Assembly (NCBI GenBank): GCA_947383645.1
Contig: CANDEH010000002.1
Coordinates: 1-64,000, forward strand
DNA from: an uncultured Clostridia bacterium
GTDB lineage: Bacteria > Bacillota > Clostridia > Oscillospirales > Oscillospiraceae
Length of the DNA stretch: 64,000 nucleotides
Reading direction: 5' to 3'
Made by a program: the position numbers and the translations under genes. Under the pieces are notes generated by a model. The model was not told the DNA's origin, searched no databases, and was given only the letters and a program-made list of their open reading frames with translations. This document shows positions 16,439 through 24,315 of the stretch, piece after piece. How positions within the stretch are numbered: the stretch's first letter is position 1; every line of letters starts with the position of its first letter.

Positions 16439-17274
16439 TCTGTTTGGGAGCCCACATGTCCAGCGCCGGGGGCTATGAGAAGATGGTGCGGAAGGCGGCG
16501 GAGATCGGGGCCAACACCTGCCAGTTCTTCTGCCGGAATCCCCGTGGGAGCCGGGCCAAGGCAATGGATGAGGAGGATCTGGCGCGGTGCCGGGCTCTGC
16601 TGGTCGAGAAGGATTTTGGCCCTGTGGTGGGCCACGCGCCCTACATTATGAATCCCTGCGCCCGGGACCCGGGCATCCGGGACCTGGCGGCGCGGATGAT
16701 GGCGGAGGACATCGCCCTGCTGGAGCGGCTGACGCCGGGGTACTACGTGTTCCATCCGGGCAGTCATGTGGGCCAGGGGGCGGCGGAGGGCTGCCGGCTG
16801 ATTGCCGGGATGCTCAACGCCGTTCTGCGGCCGGAGCAGCAGACGGTGGTGCTGCTGGAGACCATGGCGGGCAAGGGCACCGAGATCGGCGGCTCCTTCA
16901 CCGAGCTGCGGGCCATTTTGGATCAGGTGAGCTGTCAGGAGAAGGTGGGGGTATGTCTGGATACCTGCCACATGTCCGATGCGGGCTACGACGTGGCCGG
17001 AGATCTGGAGGGTGTGCTGGAGGAGCTTGCGCAGACAGTGGGCCTCAGCCGGGTGAAGGCCGCCCACATCAACGACAGTATGAACCCCGTGGGGGCAAGG
17101 AAGGATCGGCACGCCGCCATCGGTGAGGGCAGTCTGGGTGTTGAGGCCATCCTGCGCTTTCTCACCCACCCGTCCCTTCGGGGTATCCCCTTTGAGCTGG
17201 AGACGCCCCGGGACGATGCGGGCCACGGCCGGGAGATTGCACTGTTGCGGGAGAGAGCGGCAGGGATGGAGTGA
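16435..17274 (+). CDS. nfo: Endonuclease IV (AP endonuclease)
   Basis: Cuts DNA 5' of abasic sites in base-excision repair, using a three-zinc TIM barrel. The 279 residues show GAHMSSAGG, VVGHAPYIMNP, HPGSHVG, LLETMAGKGTE (Glu ligand), CLDTCHMSDAGYD, HINDS, D-HAAIGEG and ELETP, in the family order. The ATG at 16435 overlaps the stop of the CCA-adding enzyme gene. Family usual length is about 280. Confidence 0.95.
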   Translation: MICLGAHMSSAGGYEKMVRKAAEIGANTCQFFCRNPRGSRAKAMDEEDLARCRALLVEKDFGPVVGHAPYIMNPCARDPGIRDLAARMMAEDIALLERLTPGYYVFHPGSHVGQGAAEGCRLIAGMLNAVLRPEQQTVVLLETMAGKGTEIGGSFTELRAILDQVSCQEKVGVCLDTCHMSDAGYDVAGDLEGVLEELAQTVGLSRVKAAHINDSMNPVGARKDRHAAIGEGSLGVEAILRFLTHPSLRGIPFELETPRDDAGHGREIALLRERAAGME

Positions 17275-17397
17275 GCATTCGCAGACGCCACGGCTGCATG
17301 CCTTTTTTGACTGGGTTATAGTAATTTTGGCATATTTTTCCGCCGCGCCGGGGTGGTCCGAGTCGGTACACTACTACAAAAAATGGAGGAGTTTTTT

Positions 17398-17580
17398 ATG
17401 GGAAAAATCTAACGCCGCATCCTTTTGCTGTGCCTGGTTCTGACGTTGTGTCTGGGACTGCTGGCCACGCCGCCCCGCGCCTCCGGTCCCAGCAAGGGGT
17501 CCACGGAGCGGGCGGACGCCCTGGCCTCCACCCGCAGGATTGTGGTTGAAAGGGCTGCGGCTGAGCAGGTCACAGCTCTG
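17398..17580 (+). pseudogene. Remnant of a secreted-protein gene with early stop
   Basis: A good ribosome site (GGAGGAG) precedes ATG GGA AAA ATC, then a TAA at codon 5. In the same frame the sequence continues RRILLLCLVLTLCLGLLAT, a clear signal-peptide core with an Ala-containing cleavage region. After about 60 codons the frame turns into low-complexity, Phe-rich sequence with no family features. A nonsense mutation in a secreted-protein gene plus loss of its 3' part is the simplest reading. Initiation at an internal TTG at 17425 would keep the signal peptide but has no ribosome site. Confidence 0.5.
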
Positions 17581-18008
17581 CCTTTTTATTTCTTTTTTTC
17601 GCTTTTCACCGATGTTTCCCGCCGCCTTCGGCATTGCGGAGGCACTTGGCCCTGTCGATGGCTCCGGCATTTTTTATGGAAATTCTGTAATGTAGAAGAG
17701 GGGGCCTCGTCAAAATTACCATTTCATTTCTGTGCAACCTGCCGGGAGATAGTAAATTTCGCCCAAAAGAATGTGGAATTATACAATAAAAATCGTCCCG
17801 GTTGTTCAGAACGCCGCTGAAAATCAGATTAAACTATAGGTACAGCTGATAACCTCCTGATAGCCCAACATGGTATAAGCACCACACCCTTCCGATATCT
17901 GAGTACGGTCGAGGCAGACTTCGCTGAAAGCGCATAGCATGACCCACCCCGGGGCTGTGCTATTTTATATAAAGATAGTATAGGCAACGTGTGGAAAGGT
18001 GGTAGTTT

Positions 18009-19376
18009 ATGGCTGAAAACAGAAGCAAAAACTTAGCCAAGTTCCTGATCCCGTCCATTGTCGGTATCGTGCTCTTCATGATACCGCTCAAGCATAACGG
18101 GGAATGGACGATCCTCGTTAAGATCCTGGCGGACTTCATTGGCGGCGCTTTGGGGGGTGTTCTCCCGATCCTGTGCGTCCTGATTGTGACGATTTCGGCT
18201 GTCATGTCGGTGATCGCCCTGGCGAAGCCTAAGTTCATCATGGAAAACGCCATTCTCAAGGACACGTTTTCCGTTACGCCGGTGTGGGTTATTATCAGAG
18301 TGGTGGGCGCGGCGTTCATCTGGCTGACCTATCTGGGCATCGACGCCGGAGACGACGCCACGGGCTTCGTGCACATGATTACAGAGGGGGGCGCAGGCGG
18401 CTTTGTGCTGGGTGATCTGCTGACTGTTCTGGTCATCATCTTCGCCATTGCCGGACTGCTGCTGCCGCTGCTGCTGGACTTCGGCCTGCTGGAGTTCCTC
18501 GGCGCGCTGCTGACCAAGGTGATGCGGCCGCTGTTCAAGATTCCCGGCCGCGCCGCGGTGGACTGCGTGACCTCCTGGATCGGCGACGGCACCCTGGGCG
18601 TCATGCTCACCTGCAACCAGTACGAGGGCGGGTACTACTCCGCCCGTGAGGCCTCCATCATTGCCACCACGTTCTCGGCCGTGTCCATCACGTTCAGCAT
18701 CGTGGTGCTGGCCCAGGTGAATCTGATGCAGCATTTTGGTGTGTATTATCTGCTCATCTGCCTGGTAGGTATTGTCTGTGCCATTATTGTGCCCCGTATC
18801 CCGCCCCTGTCTATGAAGAAGGATACATACCTGGTAGAGGGCCGGGCCATGCCGGAGGAGATTCCGTCCCAGTACAAGAACTCCTTCGACTACGGCATGG
18901 ATTTGGCGCTCAAGCGGGTGGCTGAGCACAAGGGCGCGGGTGAGTTCTTCACCAACGGACTGAAAAATGCGGTAGGTATGTGGTTCGGCGTGCTGCCCAC
19001 AGTTATGGCTGTTGGTACGATATCCCTGATGCTGGCGAACAATACGCCTATTTTTGAGATTCTGGGCAAGCCCTTTGTCCCCCTGCTGAACCTGCTCCAG
19101 GTGCCCGAGGCTGTCGAGGCCTCCAAGACGATGCTCGTCGGTTTTACCGATATGCTCACGCCTGCCATCATTGCATCGGAGGGCATCGCCAGCGAAATGA
19201 CCCGCTTTATCGTCGCGGTGGTGTCCGTCACCCAGCTGATTTACCTGTCCGAGGTGGGCGGCCTGATTCTGGGCTCCAAGCTGCCTGTCAAGTTCTGGGA
19301 GCTGGTCGTCCTGTTCCTGGAGAGAACCATCATCAGCCTCGTGATCGTCTGCCCGATTGCGCATCTGATCTTTTAG
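18009..19376 (+). CDS. YjiH-family membrane protein (nucleoside-recognition Gate domain)
   Basis: A 455-residue integral membrane protein with about ten hydrophobic segments. It resembles YjiH proteins, which carry the Gate domain also found in nucleoside transporters and SpoIIIAG/SpmA-like proteins: LLDFGLLEFLGALLTKVMRPLFKIPGRAAVD is typical of the first Gate unit and FTDMLTPAIIASEG of the second half. Substrate is unknown; a solute transporter is the usual guess. The ATG follows GGAAAGGTGG. It stands alone between a 730-bp gene-poor stretch and a strong terminator. Confidence 0.8.
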   Translation: MAENRSKNLAKFLIPSIVGIVLFMIPLKHNGEWTILVKILADFIGGALGGVLPILCVLIVTISAVMSVIALAKPKFIMENAILKDTFSVTPVWVIIRVVGAAFIWLTYLGIDAGDDATGFVHMITEGGAGGFVLGDLLTVLVIIFAIAGLLLPLLLDFGLLEFLGALLTKVMRPLFKIPGRAAVDCVTSWIGDGTLGVMLTCNQYEGGYYSAREASIIATTFSAVSITFSIVVLAQVNLMQHFGVYYLLICLVGIVCAIIVPRIPPLSMKKDTYLVEGRAMPEEIPSQYKNSFDYGMDLALKRVAEHKGAGEFFTNGLKNAVGMWFGVLPTVMAVGTISLMLANNTPIFEILGKPFVPLLNLLQVPEAVEASKTMLVGFTDMLTPAIIASEGIASEMTRFIVAVVSVTQLIYLSEVGGLILGSKLPVKFWELVVLFLERTIISLVIVCPIAHLIF

Positions 19377-19430
19377 CGGCGGGGGGAACCTCCTGCCCCG
19401 AGCGGATTCGATCTATCCCTGTATCAAAAA

Positions 19431-19472
19431 AACACAGGTTGGTTGGGATATCCCAGCCAACCTGTGTTTTTT
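19431..19472 (+). terminator. Rho-independent terminator after yjiH-family gene
   Basis: AACACAGGTTGGTTGGG pairs with CCCAGCCAACCTGTGTT (one G-T wobble), loop ATAT, then TTTTC. An A-run on the left lets it also serve the convergent GNAT gene. Confidence 0.9.
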
Positions 19473-19508
19473 CATCCCTGTCCCAGGATCGCTCGGGCCG
19501 GGCAGAGG

Positions 19509-19982
19509 CTACAGCCGGCAGGCCATCACCAGCTCCTCCCCGTGGTCCGCCGCCGTGGTAAAGCCCAGGCGGCGGTAGAGCCGCAGGGCGGGGTTGGCCT
19601 TCTGCACGGAGAGGGACACCTGGGGGTACCCGGCCTTTCGGAGCAGGTCCAGCATGGCGGTGAGGAGGGCAGTGCCGATTCCCTGGCCGCGATACGCGGA
19701 GCAGAGGGCGATGGCCAGGGAGGGGATGTGGTCGTCAATGTGGCCGTAGTCCGTCATGATCCGGCTCCACACCGCCCCGGCAAGACCTTCCGCCGTCTCC
19801 GCGACTAAGCAGCGGTCGTGGGGGGAGCGGCCGAAGTCCTGGATATACACCCGCAGATCGGGGCTTTGCAGGATGGATCGGGGCGGCGGCGGGGTACCCT
19901 CCGGGAGGTAGATGGCCTGATAGAGAAAATCGCGGAGGAGGGAGTACTCCGACGGCTGCATGGGCCGGATGCGGTAATCCAT
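19509..19982 (-). CDS. GNAT N-acetyltransferase
   Basis: A 157-residue acetyl-CoA-dependent acetyltransferase. The acetyl-CoA loop AYRGQGIGTALL lies at about residues 90-100, followed by VQKANPALRLYRRLGF, the usual beta5-alpha4 unit. The start at 19982 (MDYRIRPM) has AGGAGG at correct distance; the longer frame to 20009 does not. The acceptor is unknown. It is divergent from the small membrane-protein gene at 20077. Confidence 0.85.
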   Translation of the reverse strand: MDYRIRPMQPSEYSLLRDFLYQAIYLPEGTPPPPRSILQSPDLRVYIQDFGRSPHDRCLVAETAEGLAGAVWSRIMTDYGHIDDHIPSLAIALCSAYRGQGIGTALLTAMLDLLRKAGYPQVSLSVQKANPALRLYRRLGFTTAADHGEELVMACRL

Positions 19983-20003
19983 GGAAAACCTCCTGAAATA
20001 GTA

Positions 20004-20032
20004 TTGCAAATGAAGGAGGGGTGTGCTATCAT
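20004..20032 (+). promoter_or_regulatory. Probable sigma-A promoter for 20077-20683
   Basis: TTGCAA at 20004-20009 and TATCAT at 20027-20032, 17 bp apart, ahead of the small two-gene unit. Confidence 0.5.
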
Positions 20033-20076
20033 GAAGCTGTAATGTGCCGCATTTTTACTGAAAAGGGGGATTTGCT

Positions 20077-20325
20077 GTGTTCAGCCAGGTCAGGACATTT
20101 ATCCGCTCGGACAGGGCCGTGCCCATCGCCAGCGCACTGATTATTGCGGCCGCCGTGGCCGGGAGCAATCTGCTGTCCATCGCGGCCTGCGCGCTGTGGC
20201 TGGCCTATCTGCTCTACTGGCTCAGGCATACGGAGCACAGGTCCCTCCGGTGGGCCTGCGCCGCTCTCAGCCTGTTTGCCGCGGCGCAGATTGTGGGAAA
20301 TTTTTCCGCATTGCTGCGGGGATAG
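20077..20325 (+). CDS. Small membrane protein, unknown
   Basis: An 82-residue protein with three hydrophobic stretches (IASALIIAAAVAGSNLL, IAACALWLAYLLYWL, ALSLFAAAQIVGNFSALL) and a basic N-terminus. Not recognised. GTG start after AAGGGGGA. It is probably co-transcribed with the next gene, 22 bp downstream. Confidence 0.6.
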   Translation: MFSQVRTFIRSDRAVPIASALIIAAAVAGSNLLSIAACALWLAYLLYWLRHTEHRSLRWACAALSLFAAAQIVGNFSALLRG

Positions 20326-20347
20326 TGCGGAGAGAGGGGGCGGTCTC

Positions 20348-20683
20348 GTGAAGCTGCAAATCAACTGGGGGGAGCCGGTGATTCGCCGGGAGGACGTGCT
20401 GGAGATTTCCATCGGGGATCTGAACGACTTCTACGCCGCCGCCTCGGAGGTGGACCAGCTGAATCTGTTCTTCATCCTCCTGACCTCCCTCCGCCGCTAT
20501 TTGGACCTGGGGGACCGGGAGCGGGCCGCTCATCTGAGCTTTTTGGCCGCCTACTACCTCTTCACCCCCCTGACCCCGCCGGGGTCCTGGGAGCTTTCGA
20601 TGCACTATATCCGTCAGGCGGTGGCGCTGAATCCCCGGGAGGAGTACCGGGAGTGGGTGCCGCTGATGGAGGCGGGGAACTGA
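20348..20683 (+). CDS. Helical protein of unknown function
   Basis: A 111-residue soluble protein starting MKLQINWGEPVIRRED and continuing with helices rich in Leu and Tyr, reminiscent of a TPR-like fold but with no clear repeat. The GTG at 20348 follows GAGAGGGGG. It is the second gene of a small unit with the membrane protein at 20077. Function not recognised. Confidence 0.65.
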   Translation: MKLQINWGEPVIRREDVLEISIGDLNDFYAAASEVDQLNLFFILLTSLRRYLDLGDRERAAHLSFLAAYYLFTPLTPPGSWELSMHYIRQAVALNPREEYREWVPLMEAGN

Positions 20684-20693
20684 CAAAATAGGG

Positions 20694-20725
20694 AAGGCCG
20701 CCGTCCGCGGGAGGACGGCGGCCTT
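20694..20725. terminator. Hairpin between convergent genes
   Basis: AAGGCCGCCGTCC pairs with GGACGGCGGCCTT around GCGGGA. The T-run is weak. It lies between two genes that converge. Confidence 0.65.
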
Positions 20726-20737
20726 CTGCTGCCGGCG

Positions 20738-21100
20738 CTACCGGTCGGTCCAGCTGTCGAACCGCTCCGAAATCTGGGGGTCATAGAGGGGACAGCCGAA
20801 GGCGATGAGGATATCCATCAGGCGGTTCATGTCGTCCCCGCTGACGCCGTAGCAGTCGATGCGCACGATCTGGGGGGTGGCGGTGATCTGGAAGGCGCCA
20901 CCGTTAGGGTTCTCGTAGTCGGTGGGGGAGAGGGCGTCCCAGTGGGAGAAGGTCTCGCCGATCTTCCGGAGGATGTCCGCAATGGGCAGATCCTCCAGCT
21001 CCGGCAGCGTCTCGCCCTCGCAGCAGGCCGCTGCGTAGACCTTGTCGTGGTCGTGGGCCGCGCCCTCCCGGTAGCGCCAGAAGTTCAGGTCATAGCTCAT
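20738..21100 (-). CDS. Small protein of unknown function
   Basis: A 120-residue protein starting MSYDLNFWRY and containing EGETLPELEDLPIADILRKIGETFSHW and a conserved-looking C-terminal YDPQISERFDSWTDR. The style resembles small SMI1/immunity-like or YwqJ-type stand-alone proteins, but I cannot assign a family. The start has AAAGGAGG upstream. Confidence 0.65.
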   Translation of the reverse strand: MSYDLNFWRYREGAAHDHDKVYAAACCEGETLPELEDLPIADILRKIGETFSHWDALSPTDYENPNGGAFQITATPQIVRIDCYGVSGDDMNRLMDILIAFGCPLYDPQISERFDSWTDR

Positions 21101-21166
21101 GGGAAAAACCTCCTTTGTGTTGGTTGGAGCCATTATACGCCGGTTTCCCGGCCTTGGCAAGAGGTG

Positions 21167-21196
21167 TTGAAAAGGCGGCGGCAGGTGTGGTATCAT
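21167..21196 (+). promoter_or_regulatory. Promoter that decides the lipoprotein start
   Basis: TTGAAA at 21167-21172 and TATCAT at 21191-21196 with an 18-bp spacer. The in-frame ATG at 21195 falls inside the -10 box, so translation must begin further down, at the GTG at 21234. Confidence 0.5.
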
Positions 21197-21233
21197 GTGG
21201 GCAGATCAAACACCGCGAAGGAGGCGACGAGGG

Positions 21234-22451
21234 GTGAGACGGAGAATCGGCTGTCTGGCGCTGGCCCTGGTGCTGGCGCTCCTTACCGGCTGCGCCAGGG
21301 AGGAGAAGCCCCTGTGGCAGCGGCTGGAGGAGGAGCAGTACAACCGCTACAAGCCGCGGCTGGATCACATGGTGGAGAAGTACGGCGACATGTTCGAGAT
21401 GAACGTGTACGGTACGCTCCTCTGCACGGACCCGGCCTACCAGGACTGGGGTATCCGCTTGGGCGGCGGCGAGGAGGGAGATGCTTTCACCGACAACTTC
21501 GCCATCCGCCTGCGTCGGGACGACATTGAGGCGCTCATCATGGAGATCGCGGAGCCGCTTCTGGGTGAGTGTCGGGTCTATGTGCGGGGCGGTATGCCCT
21601 CCCTGCTGGGCGCGGAGGCGGAGGCAGAGGAGTTTTTCACCTGTCAGCGGGGACTGGTCCAGTGCCGGATCTGCCTCCCCTGCGGCGAGGACTTCCAGGA
21701 GCGGGGGGCGGCGCTGATCGGGGCGCTGGAGGAGCGGGGCTATCAGATGTCTCAGCTGGACGTGCTCTTCTTCGATGGGGACCGATACGCCCAGGCGGAC
21801 CGGGAGGTGTCCTCAACCTGGGAGCTGCCCAAGGGCTATCGGGTCTATCTGGACGCAGACTGCCGGTACAGCGACGAGGGGAAGTACCGCTGTGAATGGC
21901 GGGAAAATTTGAGTCTGGAGCATATGACGGAGAAGTACGGGGACATGTTCGAGATGGACGTCCTGGGAGAGATCACCTGCACCGCGCCGGAATATCAGGA
22001 CTGGAGTATCCGGGTGAACGATGACGAGGTCCCGCCGCTGTGGGACAACTTCGCCGCCTGTCTGCGTCGGGATGATCTGGAGGCGGTGATCCGGGAGATC
22101 GCCGAGCCGGTTTTTGGGGCGTGCAAGATCGCCGTCACCGGCAGCCGCCCTGCGGATCTGGATGTAAACAGCCCAACGGAGGACTTTTTCAAGGGGGAGC
22201 GGAGCTTGGTTGTCTGCCAGATTCTCGTCCTCTCCAGCGGCAGCGGCGAGGAGGACCGAACCTTGGGAGAGGCGTTTTTGGAGGCCCTGAAGGAACGTCG
22301 GATCAAGCTCTACGCACTGGATGTCTACCATCTGGACCCGGCGCAGTACGAGGCGGCGGGGCGGGAGAAGCCGGAGGACTACCGGCTCTGGATGGACGCT
22401 CGCCGGGACGATAGAACGGCGAAGTATGTGGCCGAGTGGCGGGACTGGTGA
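21234..22451 (+). CDS. Lipoprotein with internally duplicated domain
   Basis: A 405-residue protein. Residues 1-19 are a lipoprotein signal ending in LLTGC (lipobox), so it should be anchored outside the membrane. The mature part is two copies of one domain of about 190 residues. Copy 1 starts KYGDMFEMNVYGTLLCTDPA and copy 2 KYGDMFEMDVLGEITCTAPE; each continues with YQDW-IR, an LRRDD block, and a late ALEERGYQMSQLDV or ALKERRIKLYALDV segment. The GTG start follows GGAGGCGACGAGG. No known family recognised; the domain may be specific to Oscillospiraceae. A role in the envelope is inferred only from the lipobox. Confidence 0.8.
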   Translation: MRRRIGCLALALVLALLTGCAREEKPLWQRLEEEQYNRYKPRLDHMVEKYGDMFEMNVYGTLLCTDPAYQDWGIRLGGGEEGDAFTDNFAIRLRRDDIEALIMEIAEPLLGECRVYVRGGMPSLLGAEAEAEEFFTCQRGLVQCRICLPCGEDFQERGAALIGALEERGYQMSQLDVLFFDGDRYAQADREVSSTWELPKGYRVYLDADCRYSDEGKYRCEWRENLSLEHMTEKYGDMFEMDVLGEITCTAPEYQDWSIRVNDDEVPPLWDNFAACLRRDDLEAVIREIAEPVFGACKIAVTGSRPADLDVNSPTEDFFKGERSLVVCQILVLSSGSGEEDRTLGEAFLEALKERRIKLYALDVYHLDPAQYEAAGREKPEDYRLWMDARRDDRTAKYVAEWRDW

Positions 22452-22507
22452 GATCTCATCTTGGGAAGTCAGCGCAGGAAAGGGTCGCTTATAAAAATAG
22501 ATCGCAA

Positions 22508-22551
22508 AGAGGAAGGAAGGACAGGCTGTGCGGCCTGTCCTTCCTTCCTCT
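22508..22551. terminator. Strong bidirectional terminator
   Basis: A 19-bp perfect stem (AGAGGAAGGAAGGACAGGC and its complement), 6-base loop, followed by TTA. It sits between the convergent lipoprotein and DMT transporter genes. Confidence 0.8.
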
Positions 22552-22586
22552 TATAGAATAATTCTCCGTGGGGGTGTTCCTGCGCG

Positions 22587-23513
22587 CTACACATCCAACA
22601 GCCCCATGATGGCGATGCCCACCACCACCAGGGCGATCATGGCGTAGTGCTTCCAGGAGAGCTTCTCCTTGAGGAAGATCCGGCTCCACAGCACCGAGGC
22701 GGCGCAGTAGGAGGAGATGATGGGGGCGGACATGGCGAAGTGGGCGGTGTCCGCGATGGCGTAGATGTAGGCCAGCTGTCCAGCGGTCTCGCAGACGGCG
22801 CCGATGTACTTGGGGGTCTCCAGCTTGGGAATCAGGCGGTCTTTCTTGATGAGCACCACATAGACGAAGCAGACCGCGGCGGCGAAGAGGAAGGTCAGCT
22901 CGTAGGCTACGTTGCAGCTGGCCTCGTGGTTTTCCACCACGCCCTCCAGCATGTCCAGCACCCGGTTGTCGGCGAAGGTCCCCGCTGCGTCCAGGACGCA
23001 GTAGGCCACCGGCAGGGCCAGGGCCAGGAAGCTCTTGGCGTACTTGTAGTTTCCCGCCTCCTGCCGGGCGGCGCGGAGCTCATTGTCCTCCAGGGAGTCC
23101 ACCACGCCCAGGCCGATAGCGCCCACGCACACCAGGGCGATGGCGAAGAGGGCCAGAGGGGAGTAGTCCTCCGCTCCCACGAAAATCAGCGTCAGCACCG
23201 CCGTCAGCGCCCCGGAGGAGTTGCAGATGGGGGAGGAGATGGAGAGCTCGATGTACCGCAGGCCGATGTACCCCAGGGTCATGGAGCCGATGTACAGCAG
23301 GGACACCGGCAGGTAGGTGAGAATGATGCTCCAGTTGATGATGACGCCGCCCACGAATACCTCGACGCAGGCGTGGAGGCCCATGACGACGCCCACGGCC
23401 ATAACCATCTTCAGATGGCTCAGCCGGTCGGAGACGTCCCGGCACCCGATCTTGGAAAACAGGTCGGAGCCGCTCCAGCACAGCAGGGCAATGAGGGATA
23501 GCCAGAACCACAT
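22587..23513 (-). CDS. DMT-superfamily (EamA-like) transporter
   Basis: A 308-residue membrane protein with about ten helices in two EamA repeats: LIALLCWSGSDLFSKIG near the N-terminus and APIISSYCAASVLWSRIFLKEKLSWKHY in the second repeat, the classic EamA ending. The family exports or imports small metabolites. The start at 23513 has AAGGAGAAC upstream. Substrate unknown. An inverted repeat lies 25 bp upstream of the start. Confidence 0.85.
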   Translation of the reverse strand: MWFWLSLIALLCWSGSDLFSKIGCRDVSDRLSHLKMVMAVGVVMGLHACVEVFVGGVIINWSIILTYLPVSLLYIGSMTLGYIGLRYIELSISSPICNSSGALTAVLTLIFVGAEDYSPLALFAIALVCVGAIGLGVVDSLEDNELRAARQEAGNYKYAKSFLALALPVAYCVLDAAGTFADNRVLDMLEGVVENHEASCNVAYELTFLFAAAVCFVYVVLIKKDRLIPKLETPKYIGAVCETAGQLAYIYAIADTAHFAMSAPIISSYCAASVLWSRIFLKEKLSWKHYAMIALVVVGIAIMGLLDV

Positions 23514-23537
23514 ATGTAATTGTTCTCCTTTTACTCA

Positions 23538-23572
23538 GATTTTTTGAAATTTTGGGGACTTTTCAAAAAATC
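23538..23572. repeat. 12-bp perfect inverted repeat upstream of DMT gene
   Basis: GATTTTTTGAAA at 23538-23549 is complementary to 23561-23572, 11-bp spacer. Its place just upstream of the minus-strand DMT gene suggests an operator or a leader hairpin. Confidence 0.5.
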
Positions 23573-23630
23573 CGGGCCGGCGGCGGACGCCGGCGGTAGT
23601 AGCGGTTGGGCATGGTTCACCTTTTCTTTA

Positions 23631-23647
23631 GATAGGAGATAGGAGAT
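23631..23647 (+). repeat. GATAGGA heptamer repeat, short tract
   Basis: About 2.4 units of GATAGGA. Same motif family as tracts at 23683, 43109, 53780 (reverse) and 59350. Confidence 0.7.
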
Positions 23648-23682
23648 ATTGCAGAGGGGGAGGCGGCTGTGATATAATTTTA

Positions 23683-23745
23683 GTTAGGAGTTAGGAGTTA
23701 GGAGTTAGGAGTTAGGAGTTAGGAGTTAGGAGTTAGGAGTTAGGA
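23683..23745 (+). repeat. Nine perfect tandem copies of GTTAGGA in a 5' leader
   Basis: 63 bp made of nine identical 7-base units, directly after a TATAAT at 23672-23677 and running into the ribosome site AGGAGG of the CbrC-family gene. Each unit contains TAGGAG, itself SD-like. Copy number can change by slippage and would alter the length of the leader, not the reading frame. Confidence 0.9.
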
Positions 23746-23754
23746 GGTTTTGCT

Positions 23755-24267
23755 ATGCTGCCTTATTTCCGTTATCACCCGGATCCGCTGGCTACTGGAG
23801 CTTTTCAGGAGCTGAGGGAGGCGGTGCGGTGTCCCTGCTGCGGGGAGGGGACCTCGGTGGTCTATCGGGGGCCCTTTTATTCTGTGGAGGAAGTACATGA
23901 CCTCTGTCCCGGGTGTATTGCCAGTGGGGCGGCGGCGGAGAAGTTTGACGGGGAGTTTCAGGATCGGGAGTCTGTGGATGAGGTGTCGGACCCCGCTAAA
24001 TTGGACGAGCTGGCTCGGCGGACGCCGGGGTATCGCGGGTGGCAGCAGGAGTACTGGCGGGCCCACTGTGACGACTTCTGTGCCTATCTGGGGACCGTCG
24101 GCTATGAGGATCTGAAAGCGCTGGGCGTTTTGGAGGAGGTCATGGAGGACCTGGAGGACTGGCAGAGGGAGGGCGTCCGCGACTTGGAGAAGGGCGGGGA
24201 TGTTCAGGGGTACCTGTTCCGGTGCCTCCGCTGTGGAAAGCATCTGCTGCAAATTGACTATGATTGA
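23755..24267 (+). CDS. CbrC-family (UPF0167) protein
   Basis: A 170-residue protein of the CbrC family, named for an E. coli gene affecting colicin E2 tolerance; molecular role unknown. The family shows Cys pairs, seen here as CPCCGE (about 27-32), CPGC (about 51-54) and CLRCGK (about 157-162), which probably bind zinc, and the LPYFRYHPDPLATG N-terminus. Its leader is the heptamer repeat tract, and the ATG follows AGGAGGTTTTGCT. Expression may be phase-variable if the repeat number affects translation (inference). Confidence 0.85.
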   Translation: MLPYFRYHPDPLATGAFQELREAVRCPCCGEGTSVVYRGPFYSVEEVHDLCPGCIASGAAAEKFDGEFQDRESVDEVSDPAKLDELARRTPGYRGWQQEYWRAHCDDFCAYLGTVGYEDLKALGVLEEVMEDLEDWQREGVRDLEKGGDVQGYLFRCLRCGKHLLQIDYD

Positions 24268-24315
24268 GACTTTATCCTGTCGGGTGGCTGTCCTGTGCGG
24301 CGGCCGCCTGATTTT

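Noticed and set aside
17425..17820. A 131-codon frame with a signal-peptide-like start at TTG
   Set aside because: No ribosome site at 17425, and the last two thirds look non-coding; treated as a remnant of the gene starting at 17398.
23683..23745. CRISPR array
   Set aside because: Units are 7 bases without spacers. No CRISPR array was found anywhere in the window despite cas genes at the end.
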